Numbered from the stretch's first letter, positions 8,028 to 16,496 are shown. The stretch is 64,000 nucleotides of DNA from Saccharospirillum sp043196875 (GCF_043196875.1 NZ_JBEBMX010000005.1:248001-312000), one strand, 5' to 3'. Numbers and translations are program-made. Notes: generated by a model not told the origin, from the letters alone.

Positions 8028-8762
8028 ATGACTCAGCTGAGCGTTAACTTGAACAAGATTGCCCTGTTGCGGAATTCACGTGGCCGGGACTTCCCCAATG
8101 TCGTCGACTTCGCCGAGAAATTCATCGCACTGGGCGTGCAGGGTATTACCATTCATCCGCGTCAGGATGAACGCCATATCAAGCGTCAGGATGCCTACGA
8201 TCTGGCCGCTTGCCTGGCCAAATACCCGACGGTGGAATTCAACATCGAAGGCTATCCGAGCGAAGACTTCCTGCAACTGGTCGAAGCCACCAAACCGGAT
8301 CAATGCACCCTGGTGCCAGACGCACCCGGCCAACTGACCTCCGACCACGGCTGGGATTTCAGCACCCAGGGCGAATTCCTCGACGGCATTCTGGCGCGCA
8401 TCGAAGCCGCCGGCATTCGCACAGCCTGTTTTCTCGATCCCGACATCAAACAGGTGGAACTGGCGGCTGCCTCACGCACCCAGCGCATCGAACTCTATAC
8501 CGAAGGCTACGCCAGCGCGCATGGCACCGCCCGTCAGGCGCAGGTGCATGAAAGCTATCGCGCGGCCGCCGTTCGTGCCCATGAATTGGGCTTGGAATTG
8601 AACGCCGGCCACGACCTGGATCTCACCAACCTGAATGATTTTTTGACCATTCCGCATATTCTCGAAGTCTCCATCGGTCATGTATTGACGGTGGAGTGCA
8701 TTGAGCACGGCATGCCTTACGTCATTCGTCGCTATCTGGCCGCCTGCGCCAATAGTGCCTAA
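8028..8762 (+). CDS. pdxJ: Pyridoxine 5'-phosphate synthase
   Basis: A 244-residue TIM-barrel enzyme that condenses 3-amino-1-hydroxyacetone phosphate with deoxyxylulose 5-phosphate to pyridoxine 5'-phosphate, the last ring-forming step of DXP-dependent vitamin B6 synthesis. Recognisable segments are LSVNLNKIALLRNSRG at the N-terminus, ITIHPRQDERHI with the catalytic His/Arg, FNIEGYP, and AGHDLDLTNL near the C-terminus. Length matches E. coli PdxJ (243). The usual recO partner is not adjacent; the gene sits in the znuA downstream run with its own probable promoter. Confidence 0.95.
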   Translation: MTQLSVNLNKIALLRNSRGRDFPNVVDFAEKFIALGVQGITIHPRQDERHIKRQDAYDLAACLAKYPTVEFNIEGYPSEDFLQLVEATKPDQCTLVPDAPGQLTSDHGWDFSTQGEFLDGILARIEAAGIRTACFLDPDIKQVELAAASRTQRIELYTEGYASAHGTARQAQVHESYRAAAVRAHELGLELNAGHDLDLTNLNDFLTIPHILEVSIGHVLTVECIEHGMPYVIRRYLAACANSA

Positions 8763-8788
8763 AACCAAAAAACAGAGGAATTGCTGCG

Positions 8789-9448
8789 ATGCCGCACAGA
8801 AGCCTGGAACACCTGCTGAAAAATAACCGCGAATGGGCGGAGCGAATTAAATCGGAAGATCCGGATTTTTTCCGTCAGTTGGCCGAGCAACAAAAACCGG
8901 AATTTTTGTGGATCGGTTGTGCCGACAGTCGCGTGCCGGCGAATGAAATTATGGGTCTGATGCCCGGAGAAGTCTTCGTGCATCGCAATGTTGCCAACCT
9001 GGTGGTGCACACTGACCTGAACTGCCTGTCGGTGATTCAGTTCGCGGTGGAAGTGCTCAAGGTAAAACACATCATCGTCACCGGTCACTACGGCTGTGGT
9101 GGTGTGGCTGCGGCGCTGAAAAATCAGCGCCTGGGTTTGATTGACAACTGGCTGCGCCACATCCAGGACATCATGAAACTCTACGGCAAATACTTCGACG
9201 CCATACCCGATGAAGCCACGCGTATTTCACGCCTGTGTGAAGTCAACGTCATGGCGCAGGTACAGAGCCTGTCGGAAACCACCATCGTCCAGCAAGCCTG
9301 GGACGAAGGCCAAAAGCTGACTATCCACGGCTGGATCTATGGCCTGGAAGACGGCATTTTAAAAGACTTGGGTGTATCGCACAGCGACAACGCCCCAATG
9401 CGCGAAAAAATTCACCGCTCTATTAAAGCCACCCTGACTGGAGGTTAA
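8789..9448 (+). CDS. can: Beta-class carbonic anhydrase
   Basis: A 219-residue cytosolic enzyme interconverting CO2 and bicarbonate. The zinc ligands are visible: Cys44 and Asp46 with Arg48 in GCADSRVPAN, and His/Cys in GHYGCGG near residues 101-104. The length and N-terminal LEHLLKNNREWAE match E. coli Can. AGAGGAA precedes the ATG. A small membrane-protein gene follows after 4 bp, an unusual partner. Confidence 0.95.
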   Translation: MPHRSLEHLLKNNREWAERIKSEDPDFFRQLAEQQKPEFLWIGCADSRVPANEIMGLMPGEVFVHRNVANLVVHTDLNCLSVIQFAVEVLKVKHIIVTGHYGCGGVAAALKNQRLGLIDNWLRHIQDIMKLYGKYFDAIPDEATRISRLCEVNVMAQVQSLSETTIVQQAWDEGQKLTIHGWIYGLEDGILKDLGVSHSDNAPMREKIHRSIKATLTGG

Positions 9449-9452
9449 TGGA

Positions 9453-9719
9453 ATGTTGACCGGTTTCATTCCGACTTTGGATACGGTGGTTCAGTCCGAC
9501 CGAACGGAAGCCATTTCTCAATATCAAAATACCCTGGGTGCAGAAATTAACTGGGTAGCCATAGGTGCCATCGGCGGCGGTATCGTGTTTTTGGTATTAG
9601 TATTGGTCGGCCTTAATTCCGACCAAAAACGCGGTAATAAAAAGAAGAAAAATGTGAAGATGTACAAAATTCACAAGCACGATGATGATTCGCGGACGGA
9701 TAAGCTGAAAGACGACTGA
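9453..9719 (+). CDS. Small single-pass membrane protein, unknown
   Basis: An 88-residue protein I do not recognise. One hydrophobic helix (about 34-54, WVAIGAIGGGIVFLVLVLVG) separates a polar N-terminus from a very basic C-terminal segment (KRGNKKKKNVKMYKIHK) ending in acidic residues; the positive-inside rule puts the C-terminus in the cytosol. It begins 4 bp after the carbonic anhydrase gene with the overlapping-style GGAGGTTAATGG ribosome-binding site, so the two are co-translated or nearly so. A role with the anhydrase is only a guess. Confidence 0.6.
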   Translation: MLTGFIPTLDTVVQSDRTEAISQYQNTLGAEINWVAIGAIGGGIVFLVLVLVGLNSDQKRGNKKKKNVKMYKIHKHDDDSRTDKLKDD

Positions 9720-9735
9720 GGTGGTTCTTTTTATG

Positions 9736-9773
9736 GGTACCGAAGTGATCGGGTGTAATCCGTTTTCGGTACC
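9736..9773. terminator. Inverted repeat, possible terminator
   Basis: GGTACCGAA at 9736-9744 and TTCGGTACC at 9765-9773 are perfect 9-bp arms around a 20-nt loop, just after the small membrane-protein gene. It lacks a strong T-run, so it could be a terminator or an attenuating structure. Confidence 0.45.
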
Positions 9774-9820
9774 GACAAATAAATCTGAAAAGCCCGCTGG
9801 CTGGTTATCGTTCTGCCTTG

Positions 9821-10258
9821 CTACGGTTTGTGGCGGCAGACATATTCGACATCGTAGGTGGTGATCTCGAATGGATTGCCATCCGGGTCTTTAAAATAGA
9901 TCGACCAGGAAAGATCGTGATCCACTTCCCTAAATGAAACGCTGTGGTCACTGAGGGTGTTCATCCACTGAAAGTAATTCTCGCCATCGACCGCCAGGGC
10001 AATGGTGGTGCTGACGCGACCACCGGGTTCAAACAACGCCAAGTGCGCACCGCCGTTGTGAATCGTTAACGGGCCACCACCTTCCATCCAGACTTCAAGC
10101 TCCGGTACTCGCTCGAAACCCAGCACACGGCTATACCAGCGTTCCAGCTCGAGGCGATCATCAGTGTGGAGGTGGATGTGGTCGATTTTTTGAAAAATAG
10201 GCAGGTGATTTACCTCCGGGTGTTCACGTGCGTCATGGCTGATGGCGTGTTTCTGCAT
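9821..10258 (-). CDS. VOC/glyoxalase-family protein
   Basis: A 145-residue protein of the vicinal oxygen chelate superfamily. After a short N-terminal extension, the first beta-alpha-beta-beta-beta unit starts at KIDHIHLHTDD (His ligand) and the second half has WSIYFKDPDGNPFEITTYDVEY, the typical DPDGNxxE motif with the Glu ligand. Members include glyoxalases, fosfomycin-resistance enzymes and dioxygenases; the substrate cannot be assigned. It overlaps the GNAT gene stop by a single base and forms a two-gene unit with it. Confidence 0.8.
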   Translation of the reverse strand: MQKHAISHDAREHPEVNHLPIFQKIDHIHLHTDDRLELERWYSRVLGFERVPELEVWMEGGGPLTIHNGGAHLALFEPGGRVSTTIALAVDGENYFQWMNTLSDHSVSFREVDHDLSWSIYFKDPDGNPFEITTYDVEYVCRHKP

Positions 10259-10779
10259 CAGTCAGCATAACGCACCATAGCAATACGATCTTCCGGCGCC
10301 GGCAGCACCAAGCGTTGCTGGCGCAGTATTTCACTCAGTTCCGGGCCATAAGATGGCTCAGGTACCACGACGAATCCATAACGCTCGTAGAAGGGTTGGT
10401 TCCAGGGAATACTGGCGTAGGTGGTCAGCCAAAGTGGGCCTTCTGCGCTCCATTCAATGACCTTCATCAACAGCTGGGTGCCAATACCTTGCCTCATGTA
10501 ATCGAGGGCGACAGACAGTTGATCCAGATAGGGTTGGTGGTCGACCAGGTTGCAAGCAGCAAAGCCAATAGATGCCCCTCCTGAATTCATCGCAACATAA
10601 ACCTGCCCTTGGTCGATGGCGCGCGACCATCTGAGCGCTTCACCCTGGACAAAGGGATGATCATCATCCAGTTCAAAATGAAGGCCCGCCTGCTCAAAGA
10701 GCGTGCTCGATTCATTATCGATGTCTATTAGTGATTGCAGGTCGCTGGGTTCAGCGATGCGCAGCTTGGGTTGCTTCAT
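10258..10779 (-). CDS. GNAT-family N-acetyltransferase
   Basis: A 173-residue acetyl-CoA-dependent acetyltransferase. Motif A is visible as LSVALDYMRQGIGTQLL (Q/R-x-x-G-x-G/A core RQGIGT), followed by the C-terminal YERYGFVVVPE strand-helix typical of GNATs. I choose the ATG at 10779 (MKQPKLRIAEPSDLQ) since the fold begins there; the frame is open for 14 more codons. Operonic with the downstream VOC gene. Acceptor unknown. Confidence 0.8.
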   Translation of the reverse strand: MKQPKLRIAEPSDLQSLIDIDNESSTLFEQAGLHFELDDDHPFVQGEALRWSRAIDQGQVYVAMNSGGASIGFAACNLVDHQPYLDQLSVALDYMRQGIGTQLLMKVIEWSAEGPLWLTTYASIPWNQPFYERYGFVVVPEPSYGPELSEILRQQRLVLPAPEDRIAMVRYAD

Positions 10780-10810
10780 AGATTCCCAAAATACATTTCC
10801 TGTGTTGAAG

Positions 10811-11710
10811 TTAACCGTCACTCATCTTTGCCGTTAGAAAATCAATAAAACTCCTGAGCTTCGAGGACATGTATTTCCGATTTGGGTAAATCAGAAAAAT
10901 ATCTACGGTAACCGGAAGAAAATCTTCAAACAGCAGGACTAAGTCACCTTTATCCAGTTCGTCGGTCAATACCAGCTTGGGCACTCTGGCGATACCTTGA
11001 CCTTGCTTGCACATCGCCAATTCCATTTCGGCACTGTTGGTGAGTAAGTGGCTGTTTATTTTGACCGTGGTCTGGCGACCGGTTTTATCCTGATACTGCC
11101 AGACGTTCTGGTTAACCGTAGAGCGAAAATTAATGGTGCGATGATGCACCAGTTCGTCAGGCGATTGAGGTGTGCCCCACTGGGTTAAATAGTCTGGTGA
11201 GGCAATGGTAACAATATCGACACTGGTTAATTTACGGCTGACCAAGCTTGAATCGGGCAGTTGCGCCGAGGCGCGCAGTGCCAGGTCGTAACCGTCTGCG
11301 ATAACGTCCACCAACTGATCATTCAGTTCCAACTCAACAACGACCTGCGGATATTGATCCATATATTCGCCGAGAATCGGCTTTATCGTCGCTAACGCAA
11401 AACTGACCGGGCAGCTGATCCTCAGGTTGCCCTTGGGCGTGTGCTGCTGCCCACTCAGTTGCTGCTCAACTTCCAGCGCTTCGGTGATGATGTTTTGGCA
11501 TTGCCGATAGTAGATGTCGCCGGCAGCCGTCAGGCTGATTTTTCGGGTGGTGCGGTTAAGTAACCGGACGCCCAACCGCTGTTCCAGCTTGTTAATCTCA
11601 GCACTGATATAAGACTTGCTGTGGTTGAGTAGGTTAGCGGCGTCAGTAAAGCTGCCGCTATCAACCACCTGCTTGAAGGTCACCATTCCACTGAGTAATT
11701 GAGTATCCAT
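10811..11710 (-). CDS. LysR-family transcriptional regulator
   Basis: A 299-residue LysR-type regulator starting at ATG 11710 (MDTQLLSGMVTFKQVVDSG). The winged HTH (SFTDAANLLNHSKSYISAEINKLEQRLG, residues about 18-45) is followed by LLNRTTRKISLTAAG and a periplasmic-binding-like effector domain. It belongs to the CrgA/AaeR-type subgroup and is a paralogue of the LysR gene at 13400. It is divergent from the azoreductase gene with 110 bp between starts, the usual layout for a LysR regulator and its target. Confidence 0.88.
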   Translation of the reverse strand: MDTQLLSGMVTFKQVVDSGSFTDAANLLNHSKSYISAEINKLEQRLGVRLLNRTTRKISLTAAGDIYYRQCQNIITEALEVEQQLSGQQHTPKGNLRISCPVSFALATIKPILGEYMDQYPQVVVELELNDQLVDVIADGYDLALRASAQLPDSSLVSRKLTSVDIVTIASPDYLTQWGTPQSPDELVHHRTINFRSTVNQNVWQYQDKTGRQTTVKINSHLLTNSAEMELAMCKQGQGIARVPKLVLTDELDKGDLVLLFEDFLPVTVDIFLIYPNRKYMSSKLRSFIDFLTAKMSDG

Positions 11711-11738
11711 GGATAAGCTCGATTGGTAGTCAGATAAG

Positions 11739-11748
11739 AACAATCATT
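11739..11748. promoter_or_regulatory. AACAATCATT half-site near LysR/azoR start
   Basis: AACAATCATT in the divergent region matches the right arm of the perfect palindrome at 14355-14386 in front of the second, paralogous LysR gene. It is a candidate LysR half-site. Only one arm is clear here. Confidence 0.35.
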
Positions 11749-11820
11749 GCACAGGCGGCTGGTTAATCACAGTGAGCGAACAATATAGGCTCGTTACTCC
11801 TGAGAAATTGGAGTCTAACG

Positions 11821-12438
11821 ATGAAAAATGTGTTGATACTGAATTCGAGCCCTAACCCCAAAGAGAGCATTTCGACCCAGTTAACCTCGTTCTTTAAAGA
11901 GGAGTTACAAGCGAGCGCTGCCTTTAAGGTAGTCACCCGAGAGCTGGGCGTAACACCACCCAGTCATTTAACGGCCTTAGCGCTATCCGGCTTTTTTAAC
12001 GATCCCAGCGAGCACGATGCTGATCAGCAGCAAGCCTTGAGTGAAGGTTTAATGTTGATCGAAGAATTGAAAAATTCGGACATCGTTATTATCGGTGCTG
12101 CCATGCACAATCATACCGTGACGTCTGGTTTGAAGGCTTATATCGACCAGGTAACGCGACCGGGATTGACCTTTAAATATTTGCAAGACGGCCCTCACGG
12201 ACTGGTAACGGGGAAGCAGGTCTATGTCGTTATTTCGGCGGGTGGCGATTACAGTTCTGATGAAACTCAAAAAGGCGATTTTGTGACGCCGCTACTGAAG
12301 GAGGTGCTGGGTTTTATTGGCTTGAAGGATATTAAATTTATTCCCGTTTTTGGTGTTTATGCGGGTGCTGAAACGGTTGAAAGGAATATCCGTCTTGCTA
12401 AGGAAATAATCAGCGCAGAGGCCCGGCATCTGAACTAG
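11821..12438 (+). CDS. azoR: FMN-dependent NADH-azoreductase / quinone oxidoreductase
   Basis: A 205-residue flavodoxin-like enzyme. The N-terminal NVLILNSSPNPKESISTQLT is the FMN phosphate-binding loop, AAMHNHTVTSGLKAYIDQVTRPGLTF matches the AzoR segment (PMYNFxxPxxLKxxxDxxxRxGxTF), and VVISAGGDYS the C-terminal cofactor loop. These enzymes reduce quinones and azo compounds in the cytosol with NADH. The length (about 200) is normal. Transcribed divergently from a LysR gene, its probable regulator. GGAG precedes the ATG. Confidence 0.88.
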   Translation: MKNVLILNSSPNPKESISTQLTSFFKEELQASAAFKVVTRELGVTPPSHLTALALSGFFNDPSEHDADQQQALSEGLMLIEELKNSDIVIIGAAMHNHTVTSGLKAYIDQVTRPGLTFKYLQDGPHGLVTGKQVYVVISAGGDYSSDETQKGDFVTPLLKEVLGFIGLKDIKFIPVFGVYAGAETVERNIRLAKEIISAEARHLN

Positions 12439-12471
12439 TATTTTTTGCTAAGTCATAAGGGTAATCAACGA

Positions 12472-12514
12472 TCAGCAGGATACCGACCCGCTAAAATGGG
12501 TGTCCTGTTGATTG
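12472..12514. repeat. Hairpin repeat R1 (AGGACACCC/GGGTGTCCT family)
   Basis: CAGGATACCGACCC and TGGGTGTCCTGTTG flank a short loop. The right arm matches the repeat family that recurs in the cassette array at 17-22.5 kb. This is the only copy found outside the array, 4.6 kb to its left, so the element moves or spreads independently of cassettes. Confidence 0.6.
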
Positions 12515-12543
12515 ACTATCCCGTCGATTGCCGGCCAATAGAT

Positions 12544-12569
12544 AAACCCAACTGGTCCGTTGGGTTTTT
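12544..12569. terminator. Rho-independent terminator
   Basis: AAACCCAAC TGGTCC GTTGGGTTTTT, a 9-bp stem with T-run on the plus strand and A-run on the other, between convergent azoR and the DUF3052 gene. Confidence 0.8.
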
Positions 12570-12585
12570 GGTGCCGGGGTCGTTT

Positions 12586-12993
12586 CTACTTTCTGTTTTC
12601 CTTACGGATCACCAACTTCAAGCCTGACCAAATATCGTCCACGGCGCAGACTTTAACGTCGACCAGGCCCATGGGTAAGGCCACTTCGCGGACCACGTCT
12701 TCGGTGATGTCGGTTGCCACCTTCGACGCCTTCTTCGGCCAGCTAACCCAGATCATGCCATCTTGTTTGATCATGGTGAGCTGCCGTTCCAGTTCCCTTT
12801 CTAACTCACTACGCTGCTTGGTGAAGAAATGAATAAAATCCAGTTCGGGCGTTAACCGGCTAACGACCTTTAAATGAGTTGGTAGCGGCTGAAGCAGGGC
12901 ATCGTAGTCGCTCGGCGGGTTTTTAAAATAGACGGAGTAGCCTTCCTTGATTCCCAGTTTCTTTGCCAGTGGTGTACCGGAATAGCCTGACAT
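12586..12993 (-). CDS. DUF3052 family protein
   Basis: A 135-residue cytosolic protein of the DUF3052 type: the N-terminus SGYSGTPLAKKLGIKEG and the later DGMIWVSWPKKAS are the conserved blocks. The family has no established function, though the first block resembles small methyltransferase-associated domains. It follows a SnoaL-like gene by 33 bp and a LysR gene, together a plausible three-gene unit. It is convergent with azoR across a terminator. Confidence 0.75.
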   Translation of the reverse strand: MSGYSGTPLAKKLGIKEGYSVYFKNPPSDYDALLQPLPTHLKVVSRLTPELDFIHFFTKQRSELERELERQLTMIKQDGMIWVSWPKKASKVATDITEDVVREVALPMGLVDVKVCAVDDIWSGLKLVIRKENRK

Positions 12994-13026
12994 AGTGTTG
13001 TCCTTTTCGAAGTGAGCTTCAGCTTA

Positions 13027-13383
13027 TTACTGGTAATGTGCCGAAGCTTTATAAACCTTTCCGTGTTGATTGAAATGAAAGATCTCTGCAACCAGGCCTT
13101 TGCGTCCTTGGTAGTAGATGATCAGACTGCCAACTCCGCAAAACACATGGATGAGTTCAAAGTGTAATGGAGGCTTAATGGCGAGACCTTTAGCCCAGTA
13201 TTCGCCGACCGCAGACTTGCCCGTTAGTTTTCCATCCTCGACGCCCATCCTTTCTGCGATCAGCGGCGAGTGCATTTCAAAGTCTTCGGTGTAGTGGGAG
13301 AGGATGGCATCCAGATCATGAGCGTTCCAGGCTTTAACCCAGTGTTTGGCAAATTGTTCAGCAAACGCTTTATCGATTTTCAT
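13027..13383 (-). CDS. SnoaL-like/NTF2-superfamily protein
   Basis: A 118-residue NTF2-fold protein. The N-terminal KHWVKAWNAHDLDAILSHYTEDFEMHSP is the classical SnoaL-like start with a D-x-x-x-x-x-x-Y pattern, and HVFCGVGSLIIYYQGRKG lies in the curved sheet. Members are small isomerases, hydratases or binding proteins. ATG at 13383 chosen (MKIDKAFAEQ) as the domain starts here. It sits 16 bp after the LysR gene's end on the same strand and is likely controlled by it. Confidence 0.75.
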   Translation of the reverse strand: MKIDKAFAEQFAKHWVKAWNAHDLDAILSHYTEDFEMHSPLIAERMGVEDGKLTGKSAVGEYWAKGLAIKPPLHFELIHVFCGVGSLIIYYQGRKGLVAEIFHFNQHGKVYKASAHYQ

Positions 13384-13399
13384 GCTCGGCTCCGGAGTT

Positions 13400-14293
13400 C
13401 TATGACTGGGCAAAGTTCGGATGCTCTTTAAAGTGCTGAATCAGATAATCGCAAACGCTTTGCAGCTTAGGTGACGGCTGACGGACCTTAGGGTACACCA
13501 GCCAAACACCGCTGTAGGGATACTGGTATTGCGTTAACAGCGGCACCAGCTCGCCGCTGGCCAGGTCGTTGGCTACATAATAATCAGGTAATTGTGCAAT
13601 CCCCAAGCCCTTACGCACGGCATCTAGCAAGGCCGGGCCGGAATTGCCGCGCCAGCGGCTGGTGACCTTCACTTCTTTGCGCTGGCCGTCTTGCTGAAAC
13701 AGCCAATGGTTTTTCGAGCCGATCAAGCAGTTGTGCTTGTTGAGTTCGGCCAAGGTGTGCGGCATGCCGTGTTGGTTAACGTACTGGCGTGAGGCGCATA
13801 GATGTTCCACCCGATCACAGAGGCGTCGTGATAAATGGCTGGAGTCTTTCATTGCGCCCATGCGGATAGCCAGGTCATAGCCTTCTTCGATTAAGTCCAC
13901 AGCGCGATTGGTGAGGTGAAAATCGAGTTCAATCTTGGGGTGCTGGATTAAAAAATCATTCATAACCGGCGCAATGTAGCGCTCGCCAAAGGTGGTGGCG
14001 CAGGTCATTTTAAAGGCACCAATGGGGGCCTGGTTTAGGCTGGAAATGACTTCCTCGGCACTGCCTAAGGCGGATGGCAAATCCCGGCAATGTTGATAGT
14101 ACAACTCGCCCGCTTCGCTCAAGCGAATGCGGCGCGTGGTGCGGAACAGCAGAGTGCTGCCCAGAGAGTTTTCTAGCTGGCTAATCAGCCGGCTGATATG
14201 AGAGGCCGACACCCCCAGTTTCAGCGCCGCTGCCGAGAAGCTGCCTTGTTGAACCACCTCGACAAAGGCCTCCATGGCTTCCCAGTTCTTCAT
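13400..14293 (-). CDS. LysR-family transcriptional regulator
   Basis: A 297-residue LysR regulator beginning at ATG 14293 (MKNWEAMEAFVEVVQQGSF). The HTH (SFSAAALKLGVSASHISRLISQLENSLG) and the LLFRTTRRIRLSEAG wing closely parallel the LysR at 10811, indicating paralogues. It is divergent from the formaldehyde dehydrogenase gene and upstream of the SnoaL and DUF3052 genes. A perfect 12-bp inverted repeat lies in the divergent region. Whether it controls formaldehyde detoxification or only its own operon is open. Confidence 0.88.
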   Translation of the reverse strand: MKNWEAMEAFVEVVQQGSFSAAALKLGVSASHISRLISQLENSLGSTLLFRTTRRIRLSEAGELYYQHCRDLPSALGSAEEVISSLNQAPIGAFKMTCATTFGERYIAPVMNDFLIQHPKIELDFHLTNRAVDLIEEGYDLAIRMGAMKDSSHLSRRLCDRVEHLCASRQYVNQHGMPHTLAELNKHNCLIGSKNHWLFQQDGQRKEVKVTSRWRGNSGPALLDAVRKGLGIAQLPDYYVANDLASGELVPLLTQYQYPYSGVWLVYPKVRQPSPKLQSVCDYLIQHFKEHPNFAQS

Positions 14294-14354
14294 AAACCCT
14301 CTGCAATAACGGTCGTTTTGAGCGGGCTGATTATAACTCAAAGGTCAGTTTTCG

Positions 14355-14386
14355 AAATGATTGTTGCTGTATGACAACAATCATTT
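14355..14386. promoter_or_regulatory. Perfect 12-bp palindrome, candidate LysR operator
   Basis: AAATGATTGTTG (14355-14366) and CAACAATCATTT (14375-14386) are perfectly complementary around CTGTATGA, between divergent lysR and frmA starts. LysR regulators bind dyads of this kind with T-N11-A geometry. One arm recurs near the paralogous LysR at 11739. Confidence 0.6.
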
Positions 14387-14472
14387 GCCGAATTAAGCGT
14401 TATCCGGTTCGGCGGCCGGGACTACACTGCCGCCATCGCAGTTAGGTTTAACATCACAGGGTAGAGACCATC

Positions 14473-15588
14473 ATGAAATGCAAAGCAGCCGTAGCCTGGG
14501 GCCCGGGCCAACCCCTTAAGATTGAAGAAGTCGACGTTCAGGATCCGCAAGCCGGGGAAGTTCTGGTGCGTATCGTGGCCAGCGGCGTTTGCCACACCGA
14601 TGCCTTTACTCTGTCGGGTGATGACCCGGAAGGTGTGTTCCCGGCCATCCTGGGTCACGAAGGCGCCGGCATCGTCGAAGCCGTGGGCGAGGGCGTGACT
14701 ACTCTGAAAGTTGGCGACCATGTGATTCCGTTGTACACCGCAGAATGCGGTGAATGTAAGTTCTGCAAATCGGGCAAGACCAACCTGTGCAGCGCGGTTC
14801 GTGAAACCCAGGGCAAAGGCTTGATGCCCGACGGCACAACCCGTTTCAGCATCAACGGCGAGCCCATTTACCACTACATGGGTTGCTCAACTTTCTCGGA
14901 ATACAGCGTGGTGCCGGAAATTTCGCTGGCAAAAATTCACGTCGATGCGCCACTGGAAAAAGTCTGCCTGCTGGGCTGTGGCATCACCACCGGTATTGGA
15001 GCGGTGCTGAATACCGCCAAGGTTGAGCAGGGCGATACGGTCGCGGTCTTTGGTCTGGGTGGTATCGGGTTGTCGTGCATTCAAGGTGCACGCATGGCGG
15101 GCGCATCGCGAATTATTGCCATCGACATCAACGAATCCAAATTCGAAATGGCCAAGCAGTTTGGTGCGACCGATTGCGTGAACCCGAAAAATTTCGATGC
15201 ACCCATTCAACAAGTCATCGTCGATATGACCGATGGCGGTGTCGATTATTCATTCGAATGCATCGGTAATGTGCAGGTGATGCGTTCGGCGCTGGAGTGC
15301 TGCCACAAGGGTTGGGGTGAATCCATCATCATTGGCGTGGCCGGTGCCGGTCAGGAAATTTCCACGCGTCCGTTTCAGTTGGTGACTGGTCGAGTCTGGA
15401 AAGGCTCAGCCTTCGGTGGCGTGAAAGGCCGCAGTCAGTTGCCGGGCTATGTCGAAGATTACATGAACGGCAAAATCGAGATCGACCCTTTCGTGACGCA
15501 TACCATGCCGCTGGAACAGATCAACGACGCCTTCGATTTAATGCATAAAGGCGAGAGCATTCGTACTGTCGTTCTGTTCGATCAATAA
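14473..15588 (+). CDS. frmA: S-(hydroxymethyl)glutathione dehydrogenase (class III alcohol dehydrogenase)
   Basis: A 371-residue NAD-dependent zinc enzyme oxidising S-hydroxymethylglutathione, the adduct of formaldehyde and glutathione, to S-formylglutathione. Catalytic zinc ligands are in SGVCHTD and GHEGAG, the structural zinc cysteines in CGECKFCKSGKTNLC, and the nucleotide-binding loop is GLGGIGLSCIQGA. Length and lack of gaps match class III ADH. The next gene performs the following step. GTAGAGACCATC precedes the ATG. Confidence 0.95.
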   Translation: MKCKAAVAWGPGQPLKIEEVDVQDPQAGEVLVRIVASGVCHTDAFTLSGDDPEGVFPAILGHEGAGIVEAVGEGVTTLKVGDHVIPLYTAECGECKFCKSGKTNLCSAVRETQGKGLMPDGTTRFSINGEPIYHYMGCSTFSEYSVVPEISLAKIHVDAPLEKVCLLGCGITTGIGAVLNTAKVEQGDTVAVFGLGGIGLSCIQGARMAGASRIIAIDINESKFEMAKQFGATDCVNPKNFDAPIQQVIVDMTDGGVDYSFECIGNVQVMRSALECCHKGWGESIIIGVAGAGQEISTRPFQLVTGRVWKGSAFGGVKGRSQLPGYVEDYMNGKIEIDPFVTHTMPLEQINDAFDLMHKGESIRTVVLFDQ

Positions 15589-15619
15589 CCTAACTGTTGT
15601 TTTAACAAGTGATCATCCA

Positions 15620-15640
15620 AGCCCGCTCAGCGGGCTCTTT
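15620..15640 (+). terminator. Hairpin between frmA and fghA
   Basis: AGCCCGC TCA GCGGGCT followed by CTTTG. A 7-bp GC-rich stem with a weak T-run; may partially terminate or stabilise the frmA transcript. Confidence 0.5.
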
Positions 15641-15661
15641 GCTCCCGACTTGGAGACATCT

Positions 15662-16492
15662 ATGGAACTGCTATCGAGCACCAAAAGTTTCGGCGGCTGG
15701 TTAAAACGCTACCGCCATGAAAGCTCGGCCGTAAACGGCGAGATGACTTTTGCTATCTACCTGCCGCCACAGGCCGAGCAGAAAAATGTACCGGTGCTGT
15801 ATTGGCTGTCTGGCCTGACCTGCAACGATGAAAACTTCACGCAAAAGGCGGGCGCTTTTCGCAAAGCAGCCGAGCTGGGCTTAGCCATTGTTTGCCCGGA
15901 CACCAGTCCACGTGGCACCGATTACCCGGGCGAACATGAAAGCTACGACTTCGGTTCTGCTGCGGGTTTTTATCTCAACGCTACTGTTGAGCCTTATTCG
16001 AAAACCTATCGGATGTACGACTACGTGGTGAAGGAATTACCGCCGTTGGTCGAAGCCAACTTCCCGGTTACCGACAAGCGTTCTATCTCCGGCCATTCCA
16101 TGGGTGGCCATGGTGCTTTGATCTGTGCGTTGAAGAACCCGGGCATCTACCAATCGGTCTCCGCCTTCGCGCCCATCGCCAACCCAATCAACTGCCCCTG
16201 GGGCGAAAAAGCCTTTACTGGTTATCTGGGTGACGACCGCGCTCAATGGGAAGAATGGGACGCGACCTTATTGGTTGCCAATGCCAGTGAACGTTTGCCC
16301 CTGTTCATTGACCAGGGCGAAGCGGATAACTTCTTAGCAGAGCAGTTAAAGCCAGAAGCGCTGGAAGCGGCCTGTGAGCAAGCAGGGCACCCGATTACCT
16401 TGCGCCGTCAGCCGGGTTATGACCACAGTTACTACTTTATCGCCAGCTTTATTGATGATCATCTGGAACATCATTTTAAGGCTTTGGGTTAA
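15662..16492 (+). CDS. fghA: S-formylglutathione hydrolase
   Basis: A 276-residue serine hydrolase of the esterase D family that cleaves S-formylglutathione to formate and glutathione, completing formaldehyde detoxification begun by the upstream dehydrogenase. The nucleophile elbow is GHSMGGHGAL, and the catalytic His is in GYDHSYYFI near the end; WLSGLTCNDENFTQKAGA forms the conserved oxyanion region. ATG at 15662 has TTGGAG seven bases upstream. Separated from frmA by a 73-bp gap with a hairpin. Confidence 0.95.
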   Translation: MELLSSTKSFGGWLKRYRHESSAVNGEMTFAIYLPPQAEQKNVPVLYWLSGLTCNDENFTQKAGAFRKAAELGLAIVCPDTSPRGTDYPGEHESYDFGSAAGFYLNATVEPYSKTYRMYDYVVKELPPLVEANFPVTDKRSISGHSMGGHGALICALKNPGIYQSVSAFAPIANPINCPWGEKAFTGYLGDDRAQWEEWDATLLVANASERLPLFIDQGEADNFLAEQLKPEALEAACEQAGHPITLRRQPGYDHSYYFIASFIDDHLEHHFKALG

Positions 16493-16496
16493 TGCA

